A stretch of 64,000 nt of DNA from Erythroxylum novogranatense (GCA_029891385.1 CM057228.1:60209783-60273782), one strand, 5' to 3'. Numbered from the stretch's first letter, positions 35,712-48,207 are shown. Numbers and translations: made by a program. Notes: generated by a model from the letters alone, not told the origin.

Positions 35712-36424
35712 AACCCAAACCATTATGCTATGTTATGTGCTTATGATCTGTTGTTATGTTTCATGCATGCATGTTTTGAACTCTACTCATGAATTGTTCA
35801 AAAATCAAGCATTTCAAGATAATAAATTTTACTTGCTCAATTACTATGCTTTCAAAGTATATCACGGCAATGGATTATCTTTTGAATAGTTTTGCTTATT
35901 TCTATATTATAAATGTGTTCCCACGAGCTTTATAGCTCACCCCCTTTACTCTCCCCATTCAGGTGACGAGCAAGAGACTGAGTAAGTCAAGGGTTATGGC
36001 ATCACTCCAATTTATTATATTTTGTATTTTCAAGTTGTACTTTTGGAAGACAAGGCTTTAGATTCATTTCAAGTTTTATTGGTTCAAGGGTATTTTGTAT
36101 TTTTGACTCTTGAACTCAAAAGTTGTAATTTGGTTTGAAATGTTATTAAAGATTTGTAAAACTCATCTTTTGGATATTAATGAGGTATGCATGTTTACGT
36201 TTCAAATCTTAATCATTGAATCATTTAGAGTTTTCTTGAATGTATGTTAGTGAGATTTGGGATGGGTTGTTATAATCAAATGAAAGCAAGTTTCAAGTTA
36301 TTCACTGTGGGCCCATTGAGCTTCCGAGGGTTTTTCCTTCTTCGTTTAATTTACATGTTTCACCTCACGCACCAAGCACCGCGCTTTCATGTCCTATGTT
36401 GGGCTCCAGAAATGGGGTCCAACA
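35712..36424 (+). repeat. Gypsy C 5' LTR, second part
   Basis: Resumes with AACCCAAACCATTATG, matching the 3' LTR from about 42665. It ends GGGGTCCAACA. Pyrimidine tract ending in CAG at 35960-35962, as in A. Confidence 0.93.
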
Positions 36425-36429
36425 TGTTA

Positions 36430-36441
36430 TGGTATCAGAGC
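36430..36441 (+). other. Primer-binding site of gypsy C
   Basis: TGGTATCAGAGC 5 bp after the 5' LTR end at 36424, the same spacing as in A. Confidence 0.93.
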
Positions 36442-36587
36442 GTCTAGGTTTTGGTCTAGGGCTACATAGCATTGCTTTCAAGGAATAACTTGCATTGTTT
36501 TACATGATTTGAACTGTTTTTACATACTTTAAAAATTATCTTACTCGCACTAAAGATTTTCAATGGTTTTATATTGAAGGAGTGAAA

Positions 36588-39500
36588 ATGCCACCTCGAA
36601 AGAGAACTCGAGGAGCTATGACTCGGTCTCATTCTCGTCAAGGGAGCACGGATGAATCCCATGTCTCGCAAGATGTTGGGACACATTCTGCTCCGATTTC
36701 TGAGGCACCTAGTTTGCAACAAGAAGTGCCTCCTCCTATGCCTCAAATTAATCCCATGGATCTGAGTTTCTTTCAAGCCTTTGCTCAGGCTTTCACGTAT
36801 GCCATGGGTCAAAGATCTCAGATTCTGATGCAAGCTCCAGTAGACAGGAGTGGACAGTATGACAAGCTCCGTAAGTTTGGGGCTGTAGATTTCAATGGAA
36901 CGACGAATCCAAAAGAAGCTGAAGCCTGGTTGAAGAGGACCGAGAGGGTTCTAGTCCAGATCAAATGCACCGATGAGGAGAAGTTAGACTATGCGGTTAG
37001 TTTGTTACAGGGAGACGCACTGCATTGGTGGGAATCAGTGCCTCACAGTCAGGTTGTGCCACTGGTGCTGACATGGAGAGACTTTGTGGAAGTGTTCAGA
37101 AAGAAGTATCTCACTAGAGTTTATGTGCAAGAGAAGGCCAGGGAGTTTCTGCACCTCACTCAGAGGGACATGAGTGTGAGTGAGTATGAGCTGAAGTTCA
37201 CGCAGCTTTCTCGTTATGCAGCCAACATTGTGGTGTCAGAGGAAGACAAATGTCGTAAGTTTGAAGGAGGTCTTCACTTGGGGATCAGGGAGAAAGTCTT
37301 GATCCACAATTTCTGTGATTACCAGCAATTGGTGGATGCTGCACTCCAGGCTGAAAAACTAGAGAACATAAGAAATGAAGTAAGCAGGAAAAGGAGGAAC
37401 AGGGACCAGTCTTTTAAGAAGGGATCAAGTGCACCGATGCCTGAGAGGAGCACAAGAAACTTTCACACCCAGAGTGAAGTGGGTAGCAGTGGCTCTACCA
37501 GGAACAAGCAGATAAAGGCAGTGTCAGGGCAAGCCTCTAATGTGGGAGGTACTGGAAAGAGCTGGTTCACCAACCCCCTATGTGAGCATTATGGAAGACG
37601 TCACCAAGGAGAGTGCCTCAAGTTACTTGGAGTCTGTTTTAGATGTGGAGAGAAGGGGCATATGGTCAAGGATTGTCCACAGGTACCGAGACAGGTAAGG
37701 TTGTTTGCCATGACTAGGTAGGAAGCTGCAGCTGCACCTGAGGTTGTTACGGGTATGGCTCAATTACTTGATTTAGCAGTATTTGTTTTAATTGATTCTG
37801 GTTCCACGCATTCTTTTGTTTCTGCAAGTATAGCATTACCTGGTGTGAACTCAGTGCCTATGGATAAGCCTTTGATTGTTAGTACTCCTATAGAGAGGAA
37901 TGTAGTGATCAGTCAAGTATATGAGAATTGTGAACTCTTCATTGATGGTGCTAGATTGGTAGTGAACTTACTACCTCTAGACCTAAAAGGGTTAGATGTT
38001 ATTCTGGGGATGGATGCTATGGAGAAATATCTGGCAAAGCTGGATTGTGGTAGGAAAGAGGTGGAATTTGATCTGGGCAACGGTGAGAAGGTGATTTTCA
38101 AGGGGGACAGGAAAACACCATCGCCAACACTGATTTCAGCTATGCTAGCTGATAGAATGATGGGCCAGGGGTGTGAAGCCTTCTTGGCATATGTTGTAGA
38201 TGCCGATGTGAATGAAGGGAAGCTAGAGGATTTTTCGATTGTGAGGGAGTTTCCAGATGTATTTCCAGATGAATTACCAGGTTTGCCGCCGGTGAGGGAA
38301 ATCGAGTTTGCTATCGACTTGATTCCCGAAACCGCACAGATTTCAATACCGCCTTATAAGATTTTTCCAGCTGAGTTGAGGGAGCTTAAGGAATAGTTGG
38401 GGAAACTGTTAGAGAAGGGATATGTTAGGCCGAGTTCATCACCTTGGAGAGCGCTGGTTCTGTTTGTCAATAAGAAGGATGGAACATGGCAGATGTGTAT
38501 TGACTATCGGAGACTGAACAAGGTGACAATTAAGAACAAGTATCCTTTACCACGGATAGATGATCTGTTTGACCAGCTGCAGGGAGCAAGGGTCTTCTCC
38601 AAGATTGATCTTAGGTCAGGCTATCATCAGCTCAGAATCAAGGAGTCTGATGTAAGCAAGACAGCCTTCAGGACTCGGTATGGACATTATGAGTTTTTAG
38701 TCATGCCATTTGGTTTGACTAATGCTCCAGCTGCTTTTATGGATCTTATGAATAGGGTCTTCAAGGAGTATCTGGATCAGTTTGTCATAGTGTTTATAGA
38801 TGACATTCTGGTGTATTCCAAGAGTGAAGAAGAACATGAGGAGCATCTCAGGATTGTTTTGCATACCCTCAGGGAGAGAGAGCTTTATGCTAAGTTCAGC
38901 AAGTGTGAGTTCTGGCTTCATGAGGTGACATTCCTTGGACATGTGATTTCACAAGATGGTGTACATGTTGATCCGAGGAAAGTCGGAGCAGTGGTGAACT
39001 GGCATGCACCCAAGACAATGACAGAGGTGAGAAGTTTTCTGGGTCTGGCAGGTTACTACAGGGGGTTTGTAGAAGGATTCTCCATGATAGCTGCTCTGAT
39101 GACTAAGCTATTAAGGAAGAATAAGAAGTTTATCTGGACTGATGAATGCTAGAAAAGCTTTGAGGAGCTCAAGCATAGATTGACAAATGCTCCGGTTTTG
39201 ATTATGCCATTTGGTAATGAAGGTTATACCGTGTATAGTGATGCTTCGAGGAAGGGTCTAGGTTGTGTATTGATGCAGGGAGACAGAGTGATAGCTTATG
39301 CTTCAAGGCAACTGAAGCCATATGAGTTGAATTATCCGACTCATGATTTTGAATTAGCAGCAGTGATTTTTGCCTTGAAAATTTAGAGGCATTATCTATA
39401 TGGGGTTCAGACGAGGATCTTTACTGATCATAAGAGTCTCAAGTACTTGCCAAGCCAGAAGGAACTGAATTTGAGGTCGAGAAGGTGGATTGAGTTGCTT

Positions 39501-41148
39501 AAGGATTATGACTTGCTGATTGAGTATCATCCAAGCAAGGAAAATGTAGTGGCGGATGCTTTGAGTAGGAAGTCTTCAATTACCCATGTTCATGCAGTTT
39601 ATCTTCCTTTATTGGAAGAGATGGCCAAGCTTAAGATAAGCTTGAAGTAGGAGGAACCAAATTGCCTTCTAGCTAACTTCCGAGTAAAGCCGATACTCAG
39701 GGAGAAGGTTAGGGAGTTGTAGGTACAGGATGCAGGTTTGAGCAAGCTTCGAGAGGAAATTCAACATGGGAAGATTTCTGAAGTCGTAGTGAGGGATGAT
39801 GGACTCATGACAGTGGGGAGCAGACTTTGCATTCCAGATAGCAAGGAGGTTAAAGATGAGATTTTGAATGAGGCACACAATGTGCCTTATGCCATACACC
39901 CAGGTAGCACCAGGATGTACAGAGATTTGAGAGAGCATTTTTGGTGGAAGGGCATGAAGAGGGATGTAGCAGAGTATGTGAGTAAGTGTCTTGTGTGTCA
40001 GCAAGTCAAGGCTGAACACCAGGAACCTTCAGGCAAGTTAAGGCCATTGTCCATTCCTGAATGGAAGTGGAAAAGAGTGACCATGGATTTTCTAATGGGT
40101 TTGCCCAGGACTAGTAGGAAGCATGATGCCATATGGGTTATTGTGGATAGGTTGACGAAGTCAGCCTATTTTCTGGCAATCAAGCAGACTGATTCTTTGC
40201 ATGTGCTAGCAAAGAAGTACATTAATGAGATATTGAGATTGCATGGGATTCCAGATTCTATAGTTTCTGATAGGGATCCTCGGTTTACTTCGAGATTTTG
40301 GGAAATCTTGCAGGAAGTTTTAGGGACTAAGTTGAATTTTAGTACGGCTTTTCACCCTCAGACGAATGGTTAATCTGAGAGGACCATTCGGACACTTGAA
40401 GAAATTCTCAGGGCATGTGTTATGGATTTCAAAGGAGCTTGGGATGAGCATTTGCCATTGGTCGAATTTGCTTATAATAATTCTTACCATTCGAGCATTC
40501 AGATGGCTCCATATGAGGCTTTGTATGGAAGGAGGTGTAGAACTCCGATATGTTGGGATGAAGAAGAAGAGAGGAAACTGATAGGACCAGAATTGATTAA
40601 GATGACAGTGGATAAAGTCAATCTGGTTAAGCAGCGGCTTAAGGCAGCTCAGGATAGGATGAAAATCTACGCTGATGCTCATCTGAAGGAGATGGAGTAT
40701 GAAGTCGGCGAGAGAGTGTTCCTTAAGACGTCTCCTTGGAAGGGAGTAATGAGGTTTGGCAAGAAAGGCAAGTTGAGTCTGAGATATGTGGGTCCTTATG
40801 AAATTCTTGAGAAGATTGGACCACTAGCCTACAGGTTGGCATTACCTCCGGAATTGTCTCAGATCCATGATGTCTTTCATGTTTCTATGTTGAGGAGGTA
40901 TAGATCGGATCCTTCTTATATCATTCAGGCTACGGAGGTATAGTTGAGAGATGATTTGAGTTATGAGGAGATTCCAGTGGAGATTTTGGACACCAAGGAA
41001 AAGGTCCTCAGGAATAAGACGGTTCAGCTAGTCAAAGTCCTGTGGAGGAACCATTCGGTGGAAGAGGCCACGTGGGAGCCATTGGACGCCATGAAGCAGA
41101 AGTATCCACAACTTTTCGATGACTCAGGTAATAATTTTGAGGACGAAA
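36588..41148 (+). pseudogene. Gypsy C gag-pol polyprotein (chromovirus), nonsense-interrupted
   Basis: One frame throughout, no frameshift. Gag core near 36870-37350; zinc knuckle CFRCGEKGHMVKDC at 37635-37676; protease DSGSTHSF at 37794; reverse transcriptase FIDD around 38793-38804; RNase H 39180-39580; integrase with D at 40086, D at 40269, E at 40377; chromodomain-like end with VKVLWRNHSVEEATWEP. In-frame stops at 37719, 38394, 39150, 39384, 39648, 39720, 40371 and 40941. All but the first are single C-to-T or G-to-A changes when compared with A. Relative to A about 130 bp are missing between knuckle and protease. The frame has no stop before the polypurine tract and would read on into the LTR to 41285. 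Confidence 0.94.
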
Positions 41149-41155
41149 TTCTTTT

Positions 41156-41169
41156 AAGAGGGGGAGAAA
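41156..41169 (+). other. Polypurine tract of gypsy C
   Basis: AAGAGGGGGAGAAA before TGTTAGGTCCC. Confidence 0.92.
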
Positions 41170-43378
41170 TGTTAGGTCCCAGATTTCCTTATTTGATGTT
41201 ATTAAGCATGAATTATGTTTATTGTATGATTTATTGCATAGTTGATTTTATTGGAAGACTTAGTGGAAAATTAAGATTAAATTAGAGTATAGTATGGTGT
41301 AAGTGAAAAATGAAGAAGTAAAAGTGTATAAGGGCAAACATGGAAGATCACTTAAGGGTAAGAGGTTTAAGGCTTCCATTGAGGGGAATTATAGTCCTTG
41401 CTCATTCTTTTAGGCTTAAGTGAAAGAAAATAGAAGAAGAAAAATAAAAAGAAGAGGGAAAGAAGAGAGTGTCGTGGAAGAGAGGAAGAAGAAGAGAAAA
41501 AGAGGAAAGCTAGGTTTGAAGATTTTGAAGGAATCAAAGCATCATCAAGTAAGTTAAGCTCTTTTTCTTCTTGCTTTGGTTGGATGAAACCCTAGAATAG
41601 CTTAGAATGTGTATGTTTCGGTTGTGGAGAAGTTTATGGAAAAATGGTTAAATCTCGTAGGGTTGATGATCATGTTGTGTTTGTGTTTGTTTTTAAGTTT
41701 GTAATGAGCTTAGAAATGATGTTTAAGTCATGATTTAGGGTTTAGATGTGTTAGAATTGAAGGATGGGAGGATTAGGGTTGAAGAAAGTGAGAAAAACAA
41801 GTTACGGGCCAGTTTTCTCGCCGCGACGAGCTTCTTTTCCGCCGCGGCGAGCGGCCAATTTCCTGCGGCGACATGCTTTAGTATTTTGGGCATAACGTTT
41901 GATGTAGATGTCCAAATGAGGTAATTTTTAATGCGTTGTAAACTAGAGACATAGGGATACAAGTTTTATGAAGAAATAAAGTTCTGAATCAGTCTCTAAA
42001 GATACGAAATTTTGGATTTAAGTTGAGCATAGAATTTTTGTTTCAGCTTTAGTTATAGTTTGAATTGCTAAAGTATGACCTTCCGATTTTCTACACCAAT
42101 TGTTTTGAAATTTGGCTATTTGGTTAAGGAAACCAAGTGAGGCAAGAGGAGCACGAAAATCAAGAGGAAACTCATTCCTAGGCAAGTATAAGCAAGGAAT
42201 TCAAGGTGGGTTCATATTTATAATAGAGTAAATAAGTCACTCATTGTTTTGTTCAAATCAAGAAAGATTTAATGATTTCTAATTGCATCATCAATGTTGT
42301 CTTATTTGCTATTGTGAAATGATTAGAGGTTGCTATATGATTTTTATTAATGATTTATAAAAAGGTTTCAAAAGGGTTTTCTCTTTTCAAGAATACAAGC
42401 ACATGAAATCATGTTTTACGAGATGTATGAAAAGAAAGTTTACAAGCAAGTGCCAGTTTGGCAATCAAGTTTTCAAGATTGTAAATCATGCATGTTATGT
42501 GGGTTTGTGGTAGTCCCAAGAACCGTCAAGTTCACGTTGACCATGAAAAGGCTTCTCTCGCCTACCCGCAAGTGACACGGAGCTCCCCACAAGGACTCCC
42601 TCAAGAAACTACAACTACACAAAACCATTTCGATGGGAATGTGTAGTACGTCATGAACCTGGACTAACCCAAACCATTATGCTATGTTATGTGCTTATGA
42701 TCTGTTGTTATGTTTCATGCATGCATGTTTTGAACTCTACTCATGAATTGTTTAAAAATCAAGCATTTCAAGATAAAAACTTTTACATGCTCAATTAATA
42801 TGCTTTCAAAGTATATCACGGCAATGGGTTATCTTTTGAATAGTTTTGCTTATTTCTATATTATAAATGTGTTCCCACGAGCTTTATAGCTCACCCCCTT
42901 TACTCTCCCCATTCAGCTGACAAGCAAGAGACTGAGTAAGTCAAGGGTTATGGCATCTTTCCAATTTATTATATTTTGTATTTTCAAGTTTTACTTTTGG
43001 AAGACAAGCCTTTAGATTCATTTCAAGTTTTATTGGTTCAAGGGTATTTTTTATTTTTAACTCTTGAACTCAAAAGTTATAATTTGGTTTGAAATGTTAT
43101 TAAAGCTTTGTAAAACTCATCTTTTGGATATTAATGAGGTATGCATGTTTACGTTTCAAATCTTAATCATTGAATCATTTAGAGTTTTCTTGAGTGTATG
43201 TTGGTGAGATTTGGGATGGGTTGTTATAATCAAACGAAAGCAAGTTTTAAGGTGTTCACTGTGGGCCCATTGAGCTTCTGAGGGTTTTTCCTTCTTCGTT
43301 TAATTTATATGTTTCACCTCACGCACCAAGCACCACGCTTTCATGTCCTATGTTGGGCTCTAGAAACGGGGTCCAACA
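41170..43378 (+). repeat. Gypsy C 3' LTR (2,209 bp)
   Basis: Ends GGGGTCCAACA, followed by the TCAAT duplication. GTAAGT donor-like site at 41549, CG-rich block at 41803-41878 that is shorter than in the 5' copy, shared module at 41888-42010, island at 42495-42690. The acceptor-like CAG at 42914 is followed by CTGAC instead of GTGAC. Confidence 0.94.
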
Positions 43379-43550
43379 TCAATTAATGCAAAGTAGCATA
43401 GAACTATTTTTTACTTAAAGAACAAAGATTGACTCTTTTCTCTCCAGAGTAGGAGTTTATTTCGCTACTCAAACACTCAAAACTCATCAGTCGTTGTTTG
43501 TATTTCCCTTGGAACCTGTCCTTCTTATCCCTTTACTGTCATGTTCTAGT
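43379..43550. other. Unassigned spacer between gypsy C and gypsy E
   Basis: Starts with the TCAAT duplication of C and ends at CTAGT before the LTR of E. With 14561-14698 it formed one continuous sequence before C inserted. No gene or repeat is recognised. Confidence 0.6.
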
Positions 43551-43779
43551 TGTTGGCCCCTGATTTTCTTTTATTTATTTGATTAAACATGATTAAATTT
43601 ATTTTGGGGTCTTTCTAGATTAATGTATGTTAATGTTAATGAGATTAGGATACATAGGTGAATTGAATTAAAGTTAAAGTGATAAGTTGCATAAGGGGTA
43701 TTGTTGGAAGATCACTTAAGTCGTAAAATCATAACGCACTGAAGGAGGGGTAAATTAGACATTTGAGATTCATTAAGGG

Positions 43780-43789
43780 CATAAAAAGG
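43780..43789 (+). promoter_or_regulatory. TATA-like box of the gypsy E LTR
   Basis: CATAAAAAGG here; the 3' LTR copy reads TATAAAAAGG at 63641-63650, a good TATA box. Purine-rich leader DNA and a donor-like GTAAGT follow about 240 bp downstream. Promoter function is inferred. Confidence 0.55.
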
Positions 43790-45509
43790 AGAAGAAAAGG
43801 TGGTCTTACATTGAAGAAGAAGCTAAAAACAAAAATTGGAGAAAAGAGAGGAGAGAGAGTGTCATATGAGGAGAAAAGAAGAGAAAGAAAGAAGGGCAAG
43901 CTAGGTTTCAACTTTTCTTAACCTTCAAGAGGGATTTTGGGGTTGAGTAAGAAAGGAAAAAGGAAGAGGAAGATTAGAGCTTCCATTAGAGCCAAGAAAT
44001 CCATTGATTGGTGGAGATTCAAGGTAAGTTTGTGTTTTGATATTTAGATTTTTGGAAGGGTTTTGGTTCAAAGAGCTTAGGAAATGTATGAGTTTGGGTA
44101 TTCTACAGACAATTTTATGAATATATTTCTTTGGGTTATCCAATTTGAATTCCTTTTAATTTGTAGTTTTTGTCAATGTTGAAGAAAATCAAGAGGCGCA
44201 AGAGGAGCAAGAGTAGAGGTTTTTCAAGCAAGGTTTTCAAGCAAGGAAATCAAAGTGGGTGGCATCTTTATAGTTGAGTTAATAAGCTTTTAAAGTTTAT
44301 CCAAATAAATGAAAGTTAATGATTTTCCAACTACCTTGATAATGTGCATTTATTGTCCTTTAAAAATGCCTTGAGAATGAGTCATGTGATTCTGTATGTG
44401 AATTTCTGTGAATGACTTATGTGCTGATATGAAAATGTTTTCAAATGGATTTACAATATTTGTATTTGACACTTTTGAAATGATTTGTGAAATGGTTTTA
44501 TGCTTGGTATAGGAATGTTGATGGGAATGCATGAGAATTATGTCATGTGCGTGGCAAGCAAGCTTTAGAAATGTACCATTTGGGGCAATTAGTTTTTAAG
44601 TCATGATTTACATGTTATGTGGGTTTGTGGTGGTCCGCTAACTTAAGTCAAGTGTACTTGATTAAAAAGGCTTCTCTCACCTTCCTGCTAGTGACATGGA
44701 GCTTCCTTACGGACTCCCATAAGTTCACGACTATGCAAGATCATTTTGTGGGATTACGATAGTACGTTCTGTTTACGACTACACAGGACTCAAATAGGAA
44801 ATGTGTAATACGTTCTGTACGGATCCACCCAAACCATTATGATGTACTTATGTGTTTACATGTGTTGACAAGTTGATAAAGGTTTGACATATGTGAATTG
44901 TGAATTGGCTTGACAAGTTGAGAAATATATGTTTTATGGATTTTTTAAAAAAATTGCTATGATCATGAAGGTTTTCAATGATTTTTTCTTATTTATCAAT
45001 TATAAAACTATTACCCACGAGCGTTAAGCTCACCCCTACTCCCTCCCATCCACAAGTGATGAGTAAGATATTGAATGATCGACTCAAGCGTCAAGGCATC
45101 ACTCCAATTTGCACATTTTGCTCTTTTGAAGTTATATTTTGTAAAAACAATGCTTTAGTTACATTTTGAGAAATTGTTGTTTTTGTAAAATTTGTATTTT
45201 GAATTATGTTGTAAGGTGGCTCGAAATTCCCACTAAAGTGTTGTAAGGTGGAAAGTTATGTTCATTACAAGCTATGATGTTGTATAGGATGTGTGTATAG
45301 GGTAGCTATGGAGAATGATGTTTAATTGTGGTTTTGATGAATCAAATGGGTTGAGAATTGAGAGTTTTATGAGATAAATTTGGTGTTTGAATTGATATGA
45401 AGTGAGTTTGCATTGTAAGAGTTGGACTTGGGAAGTTTATGATTGAATATGATATTAGAATGGATGTAGGAGGCATTAGAGTGGTTTTGGGGGAGTTTAG
45501 GAAACCCCC

Positions 45510-45700
45510 ATGTCTGTTTAACAGACTTTAGGTCCATTAAACTGACCTTCTCAAGTCAAAAACAACCCCCAGCCTCACCAATGTCCATTTAACGAACATG
45601 GATGTTCATTAAACAGACCTTCTCAGCCAAAAAAGGCTTCCAACCTTGACAATGTCGGTTAAACGGACATGGATATCTGTTAAACAGACATTCGCGGGCC
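45510..45700 (+). repeat. ~70-bp tandem repeat in the gypsy E 5' LTR
   Basis: Three units start at about 45510, 45579 and 45650 with CAATGTCCATTTAAC-like phrases. Each unit also contains a second phrase of the type ATTAAACAGACCTTC, so TTTAAC and TTAAACAGAC motifs alternate. Outside this stretch I see no copy in A or C LTRs. Confidence 0.75.
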
Positions 45701-46312
45701 AGCTTCAACAAATTGCGATTTTTGACCTCTTAAATGACAAAATATCACTTTGTGTCTTCATAAAAGTTGTAGATCTAGAAGTCCAATTTCAAATAGTCCA
45801 AAAATAAACTCAAAATTACATATGTAGAAAAAGTTATGGCAATTGCGCCATGACAGGTACAAAATGATTAAGGACATAAACATGTTGGATTCTTTGGCCA
45901 TAACTCCCTCATCCGACCTCCGAATGAAGTGATTCTTGAAGCAATAGATTTCCAAGACAGTTTCTATTTCTTCATAAAAATTTGTATCTTTTGGAGTTTA
46001 TTTGGAAAAGGCTATGTTAGAGAAAGTAAGGGGTCGATTGGGAGAGATTGATTGAGGTATGAACACACTTTTGTTTTTTCTTACATATCTTGAGCGGTAG
46101 AGCTCCGATTGAGATGATTCTTTCTTCAAAGCAAAATAGAGACTTAAAGTTACCATTATTGTGAAGAAATCAAATTATGATTTCGGTAATTGACTAGTGT
46201 AGGCTCACCACCCTTGCGCCAAAAAGGGCTCTTTGGAATAACCCTACAGGTTTATAAGTTCAAGGTTTATGACTACGGATGTTGGGCTTCAAAAACGAGG
46301 TCCAATATATTA

Positions 46313-46324
46313 TGGTATCAAAGA
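46313..46324 (+). other. Primer-binding site of gypsy E, decayed
   Basis: TGGTATCAAAGA, two bases off the TGGTATCAGAGC site of A and C. Confidence 0.75.
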
Positions 46325-46500
46325 CAGGTTTGGGTCCAAGTGAGCAACTAGGTTTAGAGATATCCTAGGCTTTGAGGTGGGTGTGAAATGAACATGCATT
46401 TTTTATGAACAACTTGCATTGTTTTGAATTGTTTTACTTGATTTGAAATTGTTTTGCATGAACTAAATATTTTCAATGATTTGTCAATTGATGGAGTGAA

Positions 46501-47184
46501 ATGCTGCCTCGAAAAAGAACTCAAGGAGCTCTGACTCGATCTAGTTCTTGCCAAGGGAGCACGGATTAATCCTATGTCCCATAAGATACAGGGACACATT
46601 CTGCTCCTAACTTTGAGGCACCCAGTGTGCAACATGAGGTGCCTCCACCGCCTCCTTCGATGCTCAAATAGATCCCTGATTCTTTCAAGCCTTCGATTAA
46701 GCTTTTACTTACACCAATCATCAAGGTTCTCAAGTTCCAGTGCAAGCTCCAGTGGAGAGGATTGGATAGTATGATAAGCTCTGCAAGTATGGGGCTATTG
46801 ATTTCAATGAGACTATCAACCCTAAAGAGGCGGAAGCATAGTTGAAGAGGACCGAGAGAGTCCTGATTTAGATAAAGTGCATAGATGAAGATAAGTCGGA
46901 TTATGTAGTTAGCTTGCTGCAAGGGGATGCACTTCATTGGTGGGAATTAGTGCCCCACAGTTAGGCTATGCCTCCGGTGCTAACATAGAGAGACTTTTTG
47001 GAAGTTTTCAGGAGAAAGTACTTCTCAGGGGTTTATTTGCAAAAGAACGCTAGGAAATTTCTAAATCTCACACAGAGGGGCATGAGTGTGAGTCAGTATA
47101 AGTTGAAGTTCACCCAACTGTCACGGTATGCGACTAACATTGTGGTGAGTGAGGAGGATAATTGTCACAAGTTTGAGGGGGGAC
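46501..47184 (+). pseudogene. Gypsy E gag, N-terminal half
   Basis: ATGCTGCCTCGAAAAAGAAC aligns with the gag start of A and C. Capsid-type phrases DALHWWELVPHS and KYFSGVYLQKNARKFLNLTQ remain, with several stops (for example near 46840, 46870 and 46963). It is broken by copia D at 47184 and continues at 56727. Confidence 0.88.
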
Positions 47185-47439
47185 TGTTAAGTCAAAATGA
47201 CTTTACATAAAAATGATTTTGATGTATAACAAACATAGTGAGATCAAATACAAGAAAAACAAAACAGTCATGACGATATGCATCTGATTCAAGAAGGCAG
47301 GCGAAGATGGCGATCTGAGGCGAAGTTGACATGAGACAAAGTTGATTGAGACGAACACGAATGACGCGAAGTTTGTCAAAGTAAAAAATCAACAAAAGAC
47401 GCAGATGACACAAGACAATAAAAGACGCAAATATAGACA

Positions 47440-47535
47440 CAGACGCAGAAACAAAAGCAGACGCAGACGCAGACGCAGACGCTGAGCCTTGAGCAGAGCA
47501 GACGCAGACGCAGTAAATGACGCAGTAAAAGAAGC
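47440..47535 (+). repeat. GACGCA hexamer repeats in the copia D LTR
   Basis: Runs of GACGCA (at least five in a row around 47457-47482, more near 47500-47520). The 3' LTR has a shorter, altered version at 56015-56060. The repeat gives this AT-rich LTR a local CG- and CAG-rich block. Confidence 0.9.
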
Positions 47536-47644
47536 AGACGCAAGAGTCGGTTTGAGTTACAATTCTGAACTCGGTGATTAACTGTTTCTTTTAAAGATTC
47601 AAGATTCAAGATTCAAGAATCAAGAAGCAGTTACAGGCGAAGGC

Positions 47645-47652
47645 TATAAATA
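47645..47652 (+). promoter_or_regulatory. TATA box of the copia D 5' LTR
   Basis: TATAAATA in GGCTATAAATACAAAG, identical in the 3' LTR at 56180-56187. It lies about 540 bp before the LTR end, a plausible U3/R boundary. Confidence 0.75.
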
Positions 47653-48195
47653 CAAAGTCGAAGTCGAAGACTGCAGTGTTAGCTGTTTTTAGCTATTTTT
47701 GAGAAAAATATACAAAGTGAAAAAGCGATTAAGTGCGAATTAGCTGAACGCTATCTTACTGTAACAAAGTGTTCAAATACTTCTCTGAAAAGAAAGAGTT
47801 GTATAGATAGACTGCAGAGGCTAAGTGTGAAAGAATACTGGTGTAGAGATCTGAAGAGGCTCGTGAAAGAATACTTGTAAAGTTTGAAGAGATAGTGAAA
47901 TCTCAGAAGAAACTCTGAGGACTGGATGTAGCCCACGGTTTGGGGTGAACCAGGATAAATCTGCGTGTCTACTACTCTCACTCTCTATCTCACTTTTAGT
48001 TTCAAAGTTGATCTTTATTTACTTTCTATATACTTAGTATTGAAAAGGTTGATTAATAAGAATTCTGTAAAGAATTTTTTTAACAAGTAATTCGGAAAAG
48101 ATATTGAAAAAAGGGAATACACAATTCAACCCCCCCTTCTTGTGCATTCTATTATCATTTTATAAGTGTTGTATTAACTTGTGATTCACTTCAAT

Positions 48196-48207
48196 TGGTA
48201 TCAGAGC
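48196..48207 (+). other. Primer-binding site of copia D
   Basis: TGGTATCAGAGC two bases after the 5' LTR end; initiator tRNA-Met type. Confidence 0.93.

Larger units (their letters stand above)
14699..43378 (+). mobile_element. Gypsy element C (Tekay/Del-like) with two levels of nested insertions
   Basis: Starts TGTTAGGCCCC and ends GGGGTCCAACA, flanked by the perfect duplication TCAAT (14694-14698 and 43379-43383). The element's own sequence is 14699-16227 joined to 35712-43378 (about 9.2 kb). The rest is copia B, inserted in the 5' LTR, which itself carries array F. gag-pol is one frame with eight premature stops. It is about the same age class as A by coding decay, and it is not intact. 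Confidence 0.95.
43551..46307 (+). repeat. Gypsy E 5' LTR (about 2,757 bp)
   Basis: Starts TGTTGGCCCCTG; the terminus near 46307 reads TCCAATA, the usual final CA having decayed. Contents: TATA-like box (43780), GTAAGT donor-like site at 44024, island at 44610-44840, CTCACCCC block at 45028, 70-bp tandem repeat (45510-45700), and three copies of the shared module (45720-46175), the first apparently inverted. Confidence 0.9.
47185..48193 (+). repeat. Copia D 5' LTR (1,009 bp)
   Basis: Starts TGTTAAGTCAAAATGAC and ends GTGATTCACTTCA. It contains a GACGCA-rich stretch, a TATA box and a short leader. It matches 55743-56721 except for an indel-rich stretch at 47270-47350. Confidence 0.95.

Noticed and set aside
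47376..47609. Minus-strand ORF with Cys/Val repeats
   Set aside because: It is the reverse reading of the GACGCA hexamer tract in the copia D LTR.
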